From Acetobacter lambici (GTDB taxonomy: Bacteria > Pseudomonadota > Alphaproteobacteria > Acetobacterales > Acetobacteraceae), in NCBI RefSeq assembly GCF_011516885.1, contig NZ_WOTD01000013.1, positions 1 through 64,000 of the forward strand: a stretch of DNA of 64,000 bases. Reading direction: 5' to 3'. Every line of letters begins with the position of its first letter. The stretch's first letter is position 1. Under the pieces are notes generated by a model. The model saw nothing but the letters and a program-made list of their open reading frames with translations, was not told the origin of the DNA and made no database searches. Made by a program: the position numbers and the translations under genes. Positions 17,028 through 25,748 of this stretch are shown piece after piece.

Positions 17028-17329
17028 CGGGGCAAATCGACATCACGCCCGAAGAGCGGGCCATTGTGCTGCGGATACTCAACGAGATTGTGCCCGACCG
17101 TGAAGTACGGGCTTTTGGCTCGCGCGTGACGGGCAAGGCCAAACCATTTTCTGATCTTGATCTGGCGGTTATGGGTGATGAGCCTTTGTCTCTGGAAACG
17201 CGAGCACGGTTGGAAGATGCTTTTTCTGAATCAGAACTACCGTGGAAAGTTGATGTGCTAGATTGGGCGCTGATAGACGTAGAATTTCAAAATATAATTT
17301 CTAAAAAATGGACTATTTTTTATGAATAG
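17024..17329 (+). CDS. mntA: MntA-like minimal nucleotidyltransferase antitoxin
   Basis: The 101-residue protein is a minimal nucleotidyltransferase. FGSRVTGKAKPFSDLDLAV fits the GSX10DXD signature with both catalytic aspartates. It starts with GTG overlapping the hepT stop, and its own stop overlaps the hsdS start by 8 bp. Its predicted role is to transfer AMP to the HepT tyrosine and so silence the toxin. The last 130 bases are distinctly more AT-rich than the start, continuing into the first half of hsdS, which points to a recombination patch beginning inside this gene. Confidence 0.86.
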   Translation: MTGQIDITPEERAIVLRILNEIVPDREVRAFGSRVTGKAKPFSDLDLAVMGDEPLSLETRARLEDAFSESELPWKVDVLDWALIDVEFQNIISKKWTIFYE

Positions 17330-18629
17330 TATGAATTTATCTAGCCTCCTTACTTTCACACGAGATGGTGAATGGGGGCAGAATAAAGCTGGTCCGGGAT
17401 TGGTTGAGATGAGGGTCATCCGAGGAACAGATTTCAAAAATATTCAGATTGGCGATATTTCGACTCTTCCTGTTCGATATATCCCAGAAAACGCGGCATC
17501 ACGAAAAATACTTCAACCCAATGATATACTCTTTGAAACTGCCGGGGGAACAAAAGATCAGCCAACAGGAAGATCAGTATTCTTACCAAAAAAAATCTTC
17601 TCTTTATCAAAAATTCCATTAATTTGCGCAAGCTTTAGTCGATTTTTACGAGTCGATTCGGAAAAAATTGATCCTTATTTTCTATATTTATACCTAAATT
17701 ACATTTATAATAAAAGAATTATTTACAAATACCACGTGCAACACACAGGGGTTGCACGATTTCAATTTACACAATTTACAAAAGAACAAAATATACCTAT
17801 TTTCAATACTCATCAACAACGAGCTATAAGCTCTATTTTCAGCGTTCTTGACGACAAAATAGAGCTCAACCGCCGGACGAACGAAACGCTGGAAGCCATG
17901 GCGCGGGCGTTGTTTCGGGACTGGTTTGTCGATTTTGGCCCGACACGGGCAAAAATGGCCGGAGAAGCTCCTTACCTCGCACCAGAACTGTGGGAACTCT
18001 TTCCCGACGGGCTGGATGAGGAAGGGAAGCCTGAGGGGTGGAAGACGGAACCTCTAGACGAAACAGCCACATTTTTAAATGGTTTAGCTCTTCAGAAATA
18101 CCCCGCTACCGGTGATACATCGCTTCCAGCGATCAAGATCGCACAATTACGTTCAGAAAATACCGAAACAGCTGATCCTGTTTCCCCTGACATTCCAGAT
18201 GACTACATTGTTGAGCAAAATGACCTCTTATTTTCATGGTCTGGTAGCCTGCTTTGTAAATTTTGGAACGGGCAACGTGGAGCATTAAACCAGCATCTTT
18301 TCAAAGTAACATCAAAGCGCTTTGAACCATGGTTCATTTATGAATGGATTCAGTTCTACATGCCTGAGTTTCAAGCCATTGCAGCAGCCAAGGCAACAAC
18401 GATGGGACATATACAAAGACGGCACCTGACTGAAAGTCTTGTAACGATCCCACCTTCAAATATCGTGCTGGCTGCAAACAAATCTATTGGCAGTCTGATT
18501 GAACAGATTCAGTCTCATAATGGGCAATCCCACACTTTAACCCACCTTCGAGACCTCCTCCTCCCCAAACTCATGTCCGGCGAGATCAGCATTCGGGATG
18601 CCGAAAAGATGGTGGAAGACGCTGCATGA
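17322..18629 (+). CDS. hsdS: Type I restriction-modification specificity subunit HsdS
   Basis: The 435-residue specificity protein shows the expected layout of two target-recognition domains, each followed by a conserved helical spacer: TRD1 (about 1-180), spacer with QQRAISSIFSVLDDKIELNRRTNETLEAMARALF (about 165-200), TRD2 (about 240-405) and the C-terminal spacer HTLTHLRDLLLPKLMSGEI. It determines the bipartite DNA sequence bound by the complex. TRD1 (about 17330-17850) is markedly AT-rich while the spacer returns to the GC level of hsdM, and TRD2 is again less GC-rich. This mosaic is the usual mark of TRD exchange between strains. The recognition sequence cannot be read from the protein alone. 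Confidence 0.93.
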   Translation: MNSMNLSSLLTFTRDGEWGQNKAGPGLVEMRVIRGTDFKNIQIGDISTLPVRYIPENAASRKILQPNDILFETAGGTKDQPTGRSVFLPKKIFSLSKIPLICASFSRFLRVDSEKIDPYFLYLYLNYIYNKRIIYKYHVQHTGVARFQFTQFTKEQNIPIFNTHQQRAISSIFSVLDDKIELNRRTNETLEAMARALFRDWFVDFGPTRAKMAGEAPYLAPELWELFPDGLDEEGKPEGWKTEPLDETATFLNGLALQKYPATGDTSLPAIKIAQLRSENTETADPVSPDIPDDYIVEQNDLLFSWSGSLLCKFWNGQRGALNQHLFKVTSKRFEPWFIYEWIQFYMPEFQAIAAAKATTMGHIQRRHLTESLVTIPPSNIVLAANKSIGSLIEQIQSHNGQSHTLTHLRDLLLPKLMSGEISIRDAEKMVEDAA

Positions 18630-21600
18630 GCTTTCTGTCCGAAAACGAGATCGAAGACTGGGCCTGCGATATTCTGCGTGAATGTGGCTACACCGTTGTG
18701 TGGGGGCCAGATATCGCCCCCGGTGGCAAAAAGCCCGAGCGTACCTCGTTATCGGACGTCATTCTGGAAAAACGCCTCCGTGCAGCAATAGACAAGCTGA
18801 ATCCGCACCTTCCCCAAGCCTCACGCGATGAAGCCCTGCTGGCCCTGATCCGCGAAGACACACCCGACCATGTGGACGAAAACCGCCGCCTGCATGACTA
18901 TCTGGTCAATGGCGTGCCGGTGGATGTGGTGCGCGAGGATGGCACCCAGTCTGGCGATCGGGTAAGCCTGCTGGATTTTGAGAACCCGGAGAACAATGAC
19001 TTTCTGGTCGTGCGCCAGTTCGTCATTGAAAAGGACGAAGCCAACCGCAGACCAGACCTTGTTCTGTTTATCAACGGTATGCCGCTTGGGGTCATTGAAC
19101 TCAAAAGCCCCAGTTCTGAAAACGCCACGCTGGATTCAGCCTGGAACCAGTTCCAGACCTATCGCAACCTTATTCCATCGCTGTTCCGCTTCAATGAAGC
19201 CTTGATGATTTCGGATGGCACACAGGCCCGCGTTGGCTCGCTCACAGCGGACCGTGACCGCTTCATGCCATGGCGCACGATCAACGGCGAAGACCTGATC
19301 GCCAAAAACCATGAGGAAATGGAAACCGTTCTGCGGGGCGTGTTCACCCCGCGCTGTTTCCTGGGCCTGATCCGTGACTTTGTGCTGTTTGGTGAGAAGA
19401 ACGGGAGTCCCATCAAGATTCTGGCGGGCTATCACCAGTTCCATGCCTGCCGAAAGGCCGTGGCTCAGACTGTGCGGGCCTCTGCCCCGGATGGAGACCG
19501 CAAGGTCGGGGTAGTCTGGCACACGCAGGGGTCCGGCAAGAGCCTGCTCATGACCTTCTATGCAGGCGTGATCGCCCGCCACCCGGAGATGGAAAACCCC
19601 ACCATCATTGTGCTGACAGACCGCAATGATCTGGACGACCAGCTCTTCGCCACCTTCTCCGGCGCACAGGCTTTGTTGCGTCAGACACCGGAACAGGCGG
19701 ATAGCCGGGAGGACTTGCAGAAACTCCTCCGGCGGACCTCGGGCGGTGTCATCTTTACCACCTTACAAAAGTTCCAGCCTGAAGACGGGGAAACCAGTCT
19801 GCCTATGCTGACCGACCGGCGCAATGTGGTGGTCATGGCAGATGAGGCGCACCGCAGCCAATATGGGCTGGAAGCCAAATTCAACCCCAAGACCGGCAAA
19901 ATGACCTACGGGTTTGCCAAATACCTGCGCGATGCCCTGCCCAATGCCTCCTTTATCGGTTTTACCGGCACCCCCATTGAAAATGCCGATGTGAACACAC
20001 GCGGGATTTTTGGCGAGTACATCGACATTTACGACATCGCGCAGGCTGTCGAGGATGGAGCAACCGTGCCCATCTATTACGAAAGCCGCCTTGTGCGCAT
20101 CGAACTGGATGAAGACCTCAAGGAAGAGCTGGACGACGAACTGGCTGATATTGTCGAAGGGCTTTCTGAAAACGAGGAGCACAAGCTCAGCCAGAAATAC
20201 TCTCGCGTGGAAGCGTTGGTCGGCTCGGAACCCCGCCTGCGCCGGATAGCCGAAGACCTTGTGACCCATTTTGAAAACCGCCTGACTGCCCTTGAGGGCA
20301 AAGGCATGATCGTGGGCATGAGCCGCGCCATCTGTGTGGCGCTCTATAACGAGATCATCCGCTTGCGCCCCACCTGGCATAGTGACGATGACAATGAAGG
20401 GGCCATCAAGGTGGTGATGACCGGCAGTTCATCTGACCCTGCCGGATTCCAGCCCCATATTGGCAAGAAGTCCAAGGCCCGGCGTGAGCTACTGGCAAAG
20501 CGCATGAAGGACAACAACGATCCGCTCCGACTGGTCATTGTGCGCGACATGTGGCTGACGGGCTTTGACGTGCCCTCCATGCACACCATGTATGTGGACA
20601 AGCCCATGCGCGGACATGGGCTGATGCAGGCCATTGCCCGCGTCAACCGCGTGTTCAAGGGCAAACCCGGCGGCTTAGTGGTGGATTATATCGGTCTTGC
20701 CCAGAACCTGAAGACGGCTCTGGGCGAATACTCCGCCGGAGACCGCGAACAGGTCGGCATTGATGAAGGCGAGGCCATCCGCGCCTTGCTCGAACGCTAC
20801 GAAGTGGTGCGGGCCATGTTCAATCCCGCTCAGGCAGGCGGCTTTGACTACCGCCCAGCCTTGCAGGATGGCGCAACACCCAAGGCCAAACTGTCCATTA
20901 TGGCGGGAGCGCTTGACCATATTCTGGGCCAGCAGCAACGGGCCATGGCCTCCGCCAAAAATGATGAAGAGCGTAAAGCGGCCCAGAAACGCTACCCGGA
21001 TGCCGTCAAGGCACTCTCGGTTGCCTTTGCACTGGCGTCTGCCAGTGATGAAGCTGCCAGACTGCGCGATGAAATCGGGTTTTTTGAAGCTGTCAGGGCG
21101 GCTCTGGTCAAGAGCGTGAGCACGGGCAGCGATGGACGCAGTGCGCAGGAGCGCGAACTGGCCATCAAGCAACTGGTCAGCAAAGCGGTCATTTCAACCG
21201 ATATCATCGACATCATGGAAGCCGCAGGCATTGGAAAGCCTGATATTTCCATCCTCTCGGACGCCTTCTTGCAGGAAGTGCGGGAAATGCCCCAGCGCAA
21301 TCTGGCCATTGAAGCGCTCAAGAAGCTGCTGGAAGGCCAGATACGCAGCCGGACACGCACCAATATCACGGAAGCCGAAGCCTTCTCACAGAGGCTGGAA
21401 CAGGCTGTCGCCCGCTACCATGCCAATGCCCTGACATCCGCTCAAATTCTGGATGAACTCATCCGCATGGCCCATGACATGGCCTCCGCCCGTGACCGTG
21501 GCGAAGAACTGGGTCTGACGCAGGAAGAAATCGCCTTCTATGACGCACTGGCCCAGAACCAGAGCGCCAAGGAAGCCATGGGCGACCCCAGCCTGCGGGT

Positions 21601-21817
21601 TATCGCCACAGCGCTGGTGAAGACCATTCGGGAAAATGCCACTGTAGACTGGACAGTGATGGCACAGGCTCGTGCCAAAATGCGGACTTCCGTCAAACGC
21701 CTGCTCCGGCAGTATGGATATCCGCCCGATATGGAAGCGGAAGCGGTCAAACACATCCTGCGTCAGGCGGAGCTGTTTGCGCCTATTTGGGCGGGCCAGG
21801 AAAAAACGTCAATATAA
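18626..21817 (+). CDS. hsdR: Type I restriction endonuclease subunit HsdR
   Basis: The 1063-residue motor-nuclease subunit overlaps hsdS by four bases. An N-terminal PD-(D/E)xK nuclease is visible as D144 in RRPDLVLFING and E158-L-K160 in GVIELKSPSS. The SF2 translocase has Walker A TQGSGKS (300-306), the DEAH motif ADEAHRSQYG (D406-H409) and later helicase motifs such as FIGFTGTPIE and QAIARVNRVFKGK. With HsdM2-HsdS it pulls unmethylated DNA through the complex and cuts at a distance. No frameshift is seen and length is normal, so restriction should be active. It is the last gene of the operon; about 250 bp of AT-rich DNA follow. Confidence 0.95.
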   Translation: MSFLSENEIEDWACDILRECGYTVVWGPDIAPGGKKPERTSLSDVILEKRLRAAIDKLNPHLPQASRDEALLALIREDTPDHVDENRRLHDYLVNGVPVDVVREDGTQSGDRVSLLDFENPENNDFLVVRQFVIEKDEANRRPDLVLFINGMPLGVIELKSPSSENATLDSAWNQFQTYRNLIPSLFRFNEALMISDGTQARVGSLTADRDRFMPWRTINGEDLIAKNHEEMETVLRGVFTPRCFLGLIRDFVLFGEKNGSPIKILAGYHQFHACRKAVAQTVRASAPDGDRKVGVVWHTQGSGKSLLMTFYAGVIARHPEMENPTIIVLTDRNDLDDQLFATFSGAQALLRQTPEQADSREDLQKLLRRTSGGVIFTTLQKFQPEDGETSLPMLTDRRNVVVMADEAHRSQYGLEAKFNPKTGKMTYGFAKYLRDALPNASFIGFTGTPIENADVNTRGIFGEYIDIYDIAQAVEDGATVPIYYESRLVRIELDEDLKEELDDELADIVEGLSENEEHKLSQKYSRVEALVGSEPRLRRIAEDLVTHFENRLTALEGKGMIVGMSRAICVALYNEIIRLRPTWHSDDDNEGAIKVVMTGSSSDPAGFQPHIGKKSKARRELLAKRMKDNNDPLRLVIVRDMWLTGFDVPSMHTMYVDKPMRGHGLMQAIARVNRVFKGKPGGLVVDYIGLAQNLKTALGEYSAGDREQVGIDEGEAIRALLERYEVVRAMFNPAQAGGFDYRPALQDGATPKAKLSIMAGALDHILGQQQRAMASAKNDEERKAAQKRYPDAVKALSVAFALASASDEAARLRDEIGFFEAVRAALVKSVSTGSDGRSAQERELAIKQLVSKAVISTDIIDIMEAAGIGKPDISILSDAFLQEVREMPQRNLAIEALKKLLEGQIRSRTRTNITEAEAFSQRLEQAVARYHANALTSAQILDELIRMAHDMASARDRGEELGLTQEEIAFYDALAQNQSAKEAMGDPSLRVIATALVKTIRENATVDWTVMAQARAKMRTSVKRLLRQYGYPPDMEAEAVKHILRQAELFAPIWAGQEKTSI

Positions 21818-22018
21818 TTATTGCAGAAATTATTAATATAAACAGAAAAAATTTTATTTTTTTATTGTAATTTTACAACATAGAAATTATTTATCTCCCC
21901 GCCATGATTAAATTTACTCTTGATTTCCAGTAATTATTTTATAAAATTCCGTTACAACTTCGATAGAAATACGTTCAATATATTAATTCCCAACAAAGCT
22001 AGGCTACACAGACAAAAT

Positions 22019-22036
22019 AGATTGGCTAGCCAATCT
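22019..22036. promoter_or_regulatory. Perfect 18-bp palindrome upstream of the Fic gene
   Basis: AGATTGGCTAGCCAATCT equals its own reverse complement and lies 35 bp before the ATG at 22071, in otherwise AT-rich DNA (21818-22070) without other features. It is a strong candidate for a dimeric repressor operator, perhaps autoregulation. If the TTG at 22038 were the true start, the palindrome would sit on the ribosome binding region. Confidence 0.55.
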
Positions 22037-22070
22037 GTTGGCATCCTTTCAGAAGGACGTAAAATTGTAT

Positions 22071-23006
22071 ATGGAAAATGATACGCAATCTATGGAGTGT
22101 CTTGTGTCTTACGAGGGATTATTTACCAACCGTGGGGTTGAAGATTTATATATTAGAACATTGTCTGAATGTGATGGATACGAAGAAACTGACAATTCTG
22201 CACTTGCTGTGTCAGAAGTTATAAAAGCACATTATTTGCTTGCTGACTTCTTTCTCACAGAAGGTGAAGGTATTGGTGGTTTTGGTCCAAAATCTTTAAA
22301 CCTTCTAATTTCAGCAGTAGAACGACAGCACACGTGCTTTTCTGGAGTAAGTAAATGGAAAAATATTTACGAAAAATCTGCAACAATTCTATATGGTTTA
22401 ATCATGAACCATCCATTTCATGACGCAAACAAGAGAACTGCATATCTAAGCACTGTACACTATCTATACAAAAATGGTTATATGATTAGCTGTACAGAAA
22501 AAGAACTAGAAGATTTCACAGTTGAAATATCAGAAAAAAACATAAACAAATATTCAAGATATAAAGATCTTGCAAAAAATACAGACGATCCAGAAATTTA
22601 TTTCATCGCTTGGTGGATAAAAAAGAATACAAGGCATATAGATAGAAATCAATACCTTGTAACCTATAGAGAATTGGAAAAAATATTAAATAGATATGGA
22701 TGTAGATTTGACAACAATCATGATGGACAGATAGATTTATTGAAGGAATTTAAAATAAAAGAAGAAAAAAGAAATTTTATATTTAAAAGAAAAATTGAAA
22801 AAACAGAAGAAAGAAAAATTTGTAGAATAGGCTTTCCAGGATGGAGCAAAGTTGTCGGTAAAGGTAGATTAAAATACATAAGAAACCAATTAAATCTCAC
22901 TCCCCAACATGGCTTTGACTCTCAGTCTTTTTTTAATAATGTAGATGACATGAACTCCTTAATGCATTTATATCAGAACGCATTACAAAATTTAGCATAT
23001 AGATAG
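22071..23006 (+). CDS. Fic/Doc-family protein with C-terminal HicA-like domain
   Basis: The protein has 311 residues from the ATG at 22071; a TTG at 22038 would add 11. The Fic core carries HPFHDANKRTAYL. Lysine replaces the usual second glycine, as in Doc toxins, which phosphorylate EF-Tu instead of AMPylating targets. The last 110 residues (YRELEKILNRYGCRF to VGKGRLKYIRNQLNLT) resemble a HicA/YcfA-type double-stranded RNA-binding fold with an aspartate-rich loop and a basic insertion. No separate antitoxin is visible beside it. The gene is strongly AT-rich (about 30 percent GC), unlike the hsd operon before it, so it was acquired separately. Growth-arrest or abortive-infection function is inferred. 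The C-terminal assignment is tentative. Confidence 0.75.
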   Translation: MENDTQSMECLVSYEGLFTNRGVEDLYIRTLSECDGYEETDNSALAVSEVIKAHYLLADFFLTEGEGIGGFGPKSLNLLISAVERQHTCFSGVSKWKNIYEKSATILYGLIMNHPFHDANKRTAYLSTVHYLYKNGYMISCTEKELEDFTVEISEKNINKYSRYKDLAKNTDDPEIYFIAWWIKKNTRHIDRNQYLVTYRELEKILNRYGCRFDNNHDGQIDLLKEFKIKEEKRNFIFKRKIEKTEERKICRIGFPGWSKVVGKGRLKYIRNQLNLTPQHGFDSQSFFNNVDDMNSLMHLYQNALQNLAYR

Positions 23007-23220
23007 AGAAAATTAATATAACATCTCTTTAAGGAAAATTTCTTCTATTCATAATATAGAATAACCTTCCAAAAATCCAAAATTTTATGTTAAACTTTTA
23101 GCTTTGTTTCCCCAGATTGCTTAACCAACTCTGGGAACACAAACACCAACCAGAAGACAGCACGTCGCATTCTTTTTGCTGTTTCAAAGGGTTAGAAAAG
23201 TGTCACTGCGGGTTGATGCA

Positions 23221-23242
23221 GGTTCGAGTCCCGCAGTTCGCA
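23221..23242 (+). repeat. tRNA-Leu 3'-end attachment site, copy 3 (B/C junction)
   Basis: The 22-bp core is identical to the other copies but the CCA is not kept (CATACC follows). The 110 bp to its left resemble the sequence left of copy 1 (AACCAGAAGAC, then GCTGT(C)TTTTCAA), so the elements also share right-end sequence. Confidence 0.85.
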
Positions 23243-23311
23243 TACCTTAAGGTGTTGATTTTATTGAGAAAAATTGAAAGCGGTGAAGTGTAAACCCGCT
23301 TCTCCATAGTC

Positions 23312-23330
23312 CTTCTCCAAACTGGAGAAG
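23312..23330 (+). promoter_or_regulatory. Hairpin burying the integrase C ribosome binding site
   Basis: CTTCTCCA (23312-23319) pairs perfectly with TGGAGAAG (23323-23330); the GGAG of the 3' arm is the likely Shine-Dalgarno for the ATG at 23337. This is the third example of the same covarying arrangement. Confidence 0.5.
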
Positions 23331-23336
23331 TTCTCA

Positions 23337-24965
23337 ATGCTGGCTCTCGTGGGCACCCATTACCATTTTCGCCGCGTCGTCCCCGTTGCCTTACGGCCTC
23401 TCTTCGGCAAAACTGAATTCTGGATTTCCCTCAAAACGGGGAACAAATCAGAAGCCCGCCTCTCTGCCATGGCCCTCCATGCCCAGACGAGTGCGCTATT
23501 TAGAACGGCCCGCCTCATGACTGACCCAGCCCAGAAGAAACCCATCACCAAAGACGACCTTCTGGCCCTGTATGAAGACATCATCAAACAGCAGGAAAAG
23601 GTCATAGAAAACAACGAACGCGCTACTGCAGGGCAACTCAAACTTGAGCGCTACCGTGCCAGCATGACCCGCTATGCAGACCTGCTCAAGACAAGAGCCT
23701 TCATTGCCTACTCTTCCGAGGCATTGGAACGTCTGAACCAGAACATGATAAAACTGCGCAAGGACATGATAACGGGCACGATGCAAGACAAGGCCAGCCT
23801 TGCCCGCAAGACGGAAGAGATAGACCGGCTTCATGCCACGCTAGTGAAACTGTTCCAGACAGGCCCAGCCCTCTCTCAGGCTCCCGGTGCAGTGCCACCT
23901 TCCCATCAGTTGGCACCCCCTACACCGTCTCCGGCCCCAGTTCTCCCATCTTCCCCACGTCTGACAGAAGCCCTTCAGCTTGCCTTGCTAGCAGATAGCC
24001 AGAAAAGTGAGGCCACCAAGAAAGAAACCGCCCGCACGGTAGCACTCTTTGTGCAGGCTTTTGGCGATAAGCCAATTAAAGAGATTACTGGGCGCGTCGC
24101 TGGAGAGTTTAGAGACCTGCTTTTCTCCCTTCCGACCTCCTACGCCAAAGGCAAGCAGGACTTGGATTTAAACGCTGAGGTTGAACGGGCACAGGAGCAT
24201 GACCTGCCAACCCTCAGTGGCAAAAGCGTGAAAAACCACTTCATGCGGCTCTCAGCTCTGTGGAACCAGCTTATTCGCCGCGAGATTGCAGACAAGAACC
24301 CATGGAGCAACTGGGATTTTGACCTGACCAAGCGGAACCCACGCAGGGCATGGACAAATGATGAACTGGCCCTGCTTTCGTCTTCAGCCTGGACATGCAA
24401 CACCATCTCGCAAGCAACCTTTGCAGGCATTACACTGGTCGCCGCCTATAGCGGTATGAGACTGGGAGAAATCTGCAACCTGCGCAATGAGGATATTCAG
24501 GAGGTTGATGGTATCCCCTGTTTCCTTATCCGCCCTCACCCCGAAGACAAATGGACACCCAAAACAGAAGCAGGCACCCGTAATGTGCCCATCCATAGTG
24601 CTTTGCTGGACTGGGGCATTCTGGACTTTAGGAAAGACGGTGAGAAATTCTTGTTTTCAGAACTAAAAACACCCAAAAGCGGCCCGCGTGGCACAGACTT
24701 TGGTCGGAATTTCTCGAAGTTCAAAACGACCATAGGCCTTCCGGCTGCCATTACGTTCCATAGTTTCCGGCACACGGTATCCACCCGTCTACGCAATCAG
24801 GCTGGAGACCTCAGAGAACTCTGGATTGATGCCCTGCTTGGTCATGAAGCCAGCCACAAAAGCCAAGGGGCCACGACCTATCTCTCAGGTATTGCAACCG
24901 AAAACCTTAAGCAGACTGTGGAAGCACTTAGGTATCCTGCACTCTGTTTAAGATGTAGTCTGTAA
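23337..24965 (+). CDS. Tyrosine recombinase/integrase of element C
   Basis: The 542-residue integrase is closest in build to integrase B. It has the DUF6538-type start HYHFRRVVPVALRPLFGK, a long helical insertion (residues 60-190) with a proline-rich stretch (PPSHQLAPPTPSPAPVLP), a core-binding domain (ATKKETARTVALFVQAFGD), and a catalytic domain with SGMRLGEICNLR, HSFRHTVSTRLR, LLGHEASHKS and TTYLSGIA containing the tyrosine. All catalytic residues are in place. It begins 94 bp after attachment copy 3. A small HEPN-like gene follows after 50 bp on the same strand. Confidence 0.93.
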   Translation: MLALVGTHYHFRRVVPVALRPLFGKTEFWISLKTGNKSEARLSAMALHAQTSALFRTARLMTDPAQKKPITKDDLLALYEDIIKQQEKVIENNERATAGQLKLERYRASMTRYADLLKTRAFIAYSSEALERLNQNMIKLRKDMITGTMQDKASLARKTEEIDRLHATLVKLFQTGPALSQAPGAVPPSHQLAPPTPSPAPVLPSSPRLTEALQLALLADSQKSEATKKETARTVALFVQAFGDKPIKEITGRVAGEFRDLLFSLPTSYAKGKQDLDLNAEVERAQEHDLPTLSGKSVKNHFMRLSALWNQLIRREIADKNPWSNWDFDLTKRNPRRAWTNDELALLSSSAWTCNTISQATFAGITLVAAYSGMRLGEICNLRNEDIQEVDGIPCFLIRPHPEDKWTPKTEAGTRNVPIHSALLDWGILDFRKDGEKFLFSELKTPKSGPRGTDFGRNFSKFKTTIGLPAAITFHSFRHTVSTRLRNQAGDLRELWIDALLGHEASHKSQGATTYLSGIATENLKQTVEALRYPALCLRCSL

Positions 24966-25016
24966 AAATTGATACAAACACGTCGTTAGTCAGCAGTTGC
25001 ATAGAGTAGAATTACC

Positions 25017-25580
25017 ATGTCATCTAAACGTCGCTTTTCATTGGCTGAACAATGCATGGATTTGCAACCGGAACTTCGAGCATTTCTCAAATCCAATCCC
25101 GACAACCTAATATCAAATTCTTGGGAATTTCTTGCATACAGCTTTGAGCGCGGATTTGAGGAAATGTGGGATTGCGCCCAACTCGATAGCTCCAGAAGTC
25201 TCCTCCTAAGGCCTCTTCTCATGCTCTGGCGACAAAGTGTAGAACTTCACCTCAAATCAGCCATCGCATATATCGCTGGCAATCTACCCAAAAATATCGG
25301 TCACGACCTTAACAAATTATTTGCTCAACTGCTCAAGGAACGCAATACCCTCGGATATTGCGATGATGACGATCTCACTCGGCGCGTACAGACTATGATC
25401 GCTGAGATGCAATTTTTCGACCCTTTTGCCGATCGCTTCCGTTACCCACATACCTGTAAAGGCAAACCATTCGAGGATATTGCCGTCAATCTAGATTATC
25501 TCTTCCAAGCCCATTGGATTATCACAACTTGGTGCCAAGGCGTAGAAATAGAGGTTGAACAGAGCAGAGGGATCTTTTAA
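25017..25580 (+). CDS. Uncharacterised protein, possibly HEPN-like
   Basis: I do not recognise this 187-residue protein with certainty. It is soluble and mostly helical. The segment LRPLLMLWRQSVELHLKSAI followed by HDLNKLFAQLL has the look of HEPN-type helical proteins linked to abortive infection and RNA cleavage, but the RX4-6H motif is not clear. It starts at an ATG 51 bp after integrase C and is followed by 170 bp of AT-rich DNA and the end of the convergent restriction-like operon. It may be cargo with a defence role or an accessory to the integrase. Confidence 0.6.
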   Translation: MSSKRRFSLAEQCMDLQPELRAFLKSNPDNLISNSWEFLAYSFERGFEEMWDCAQLDSSRSLLLRPLLMLWRQSVELHLKSAIAYIAGNLPKNIGHDLNKLFAQLLKERNTLGYCDDDDLTRRVQTMIAEMQFFDPFADRFRYPHTCKGKPFEDIAVNLDYLFQAHWIITTWCQGVEIEVEQSRGIF

Positions 25581-25748
25581 AAATAGCGTCACTTTTAGGA
25601 TTTAAAGCCTACCCCCTTACTTCGTGAGCGCAAATAACGAAGTAAATGCGTCCCAATACTTTACCAATACATATAAAATTTCTTATAAATTATATTGTTA
25701 AAAATAAAAAAGTTTAAATTGATAAATTTCTTGGATTTATAGACAAAA

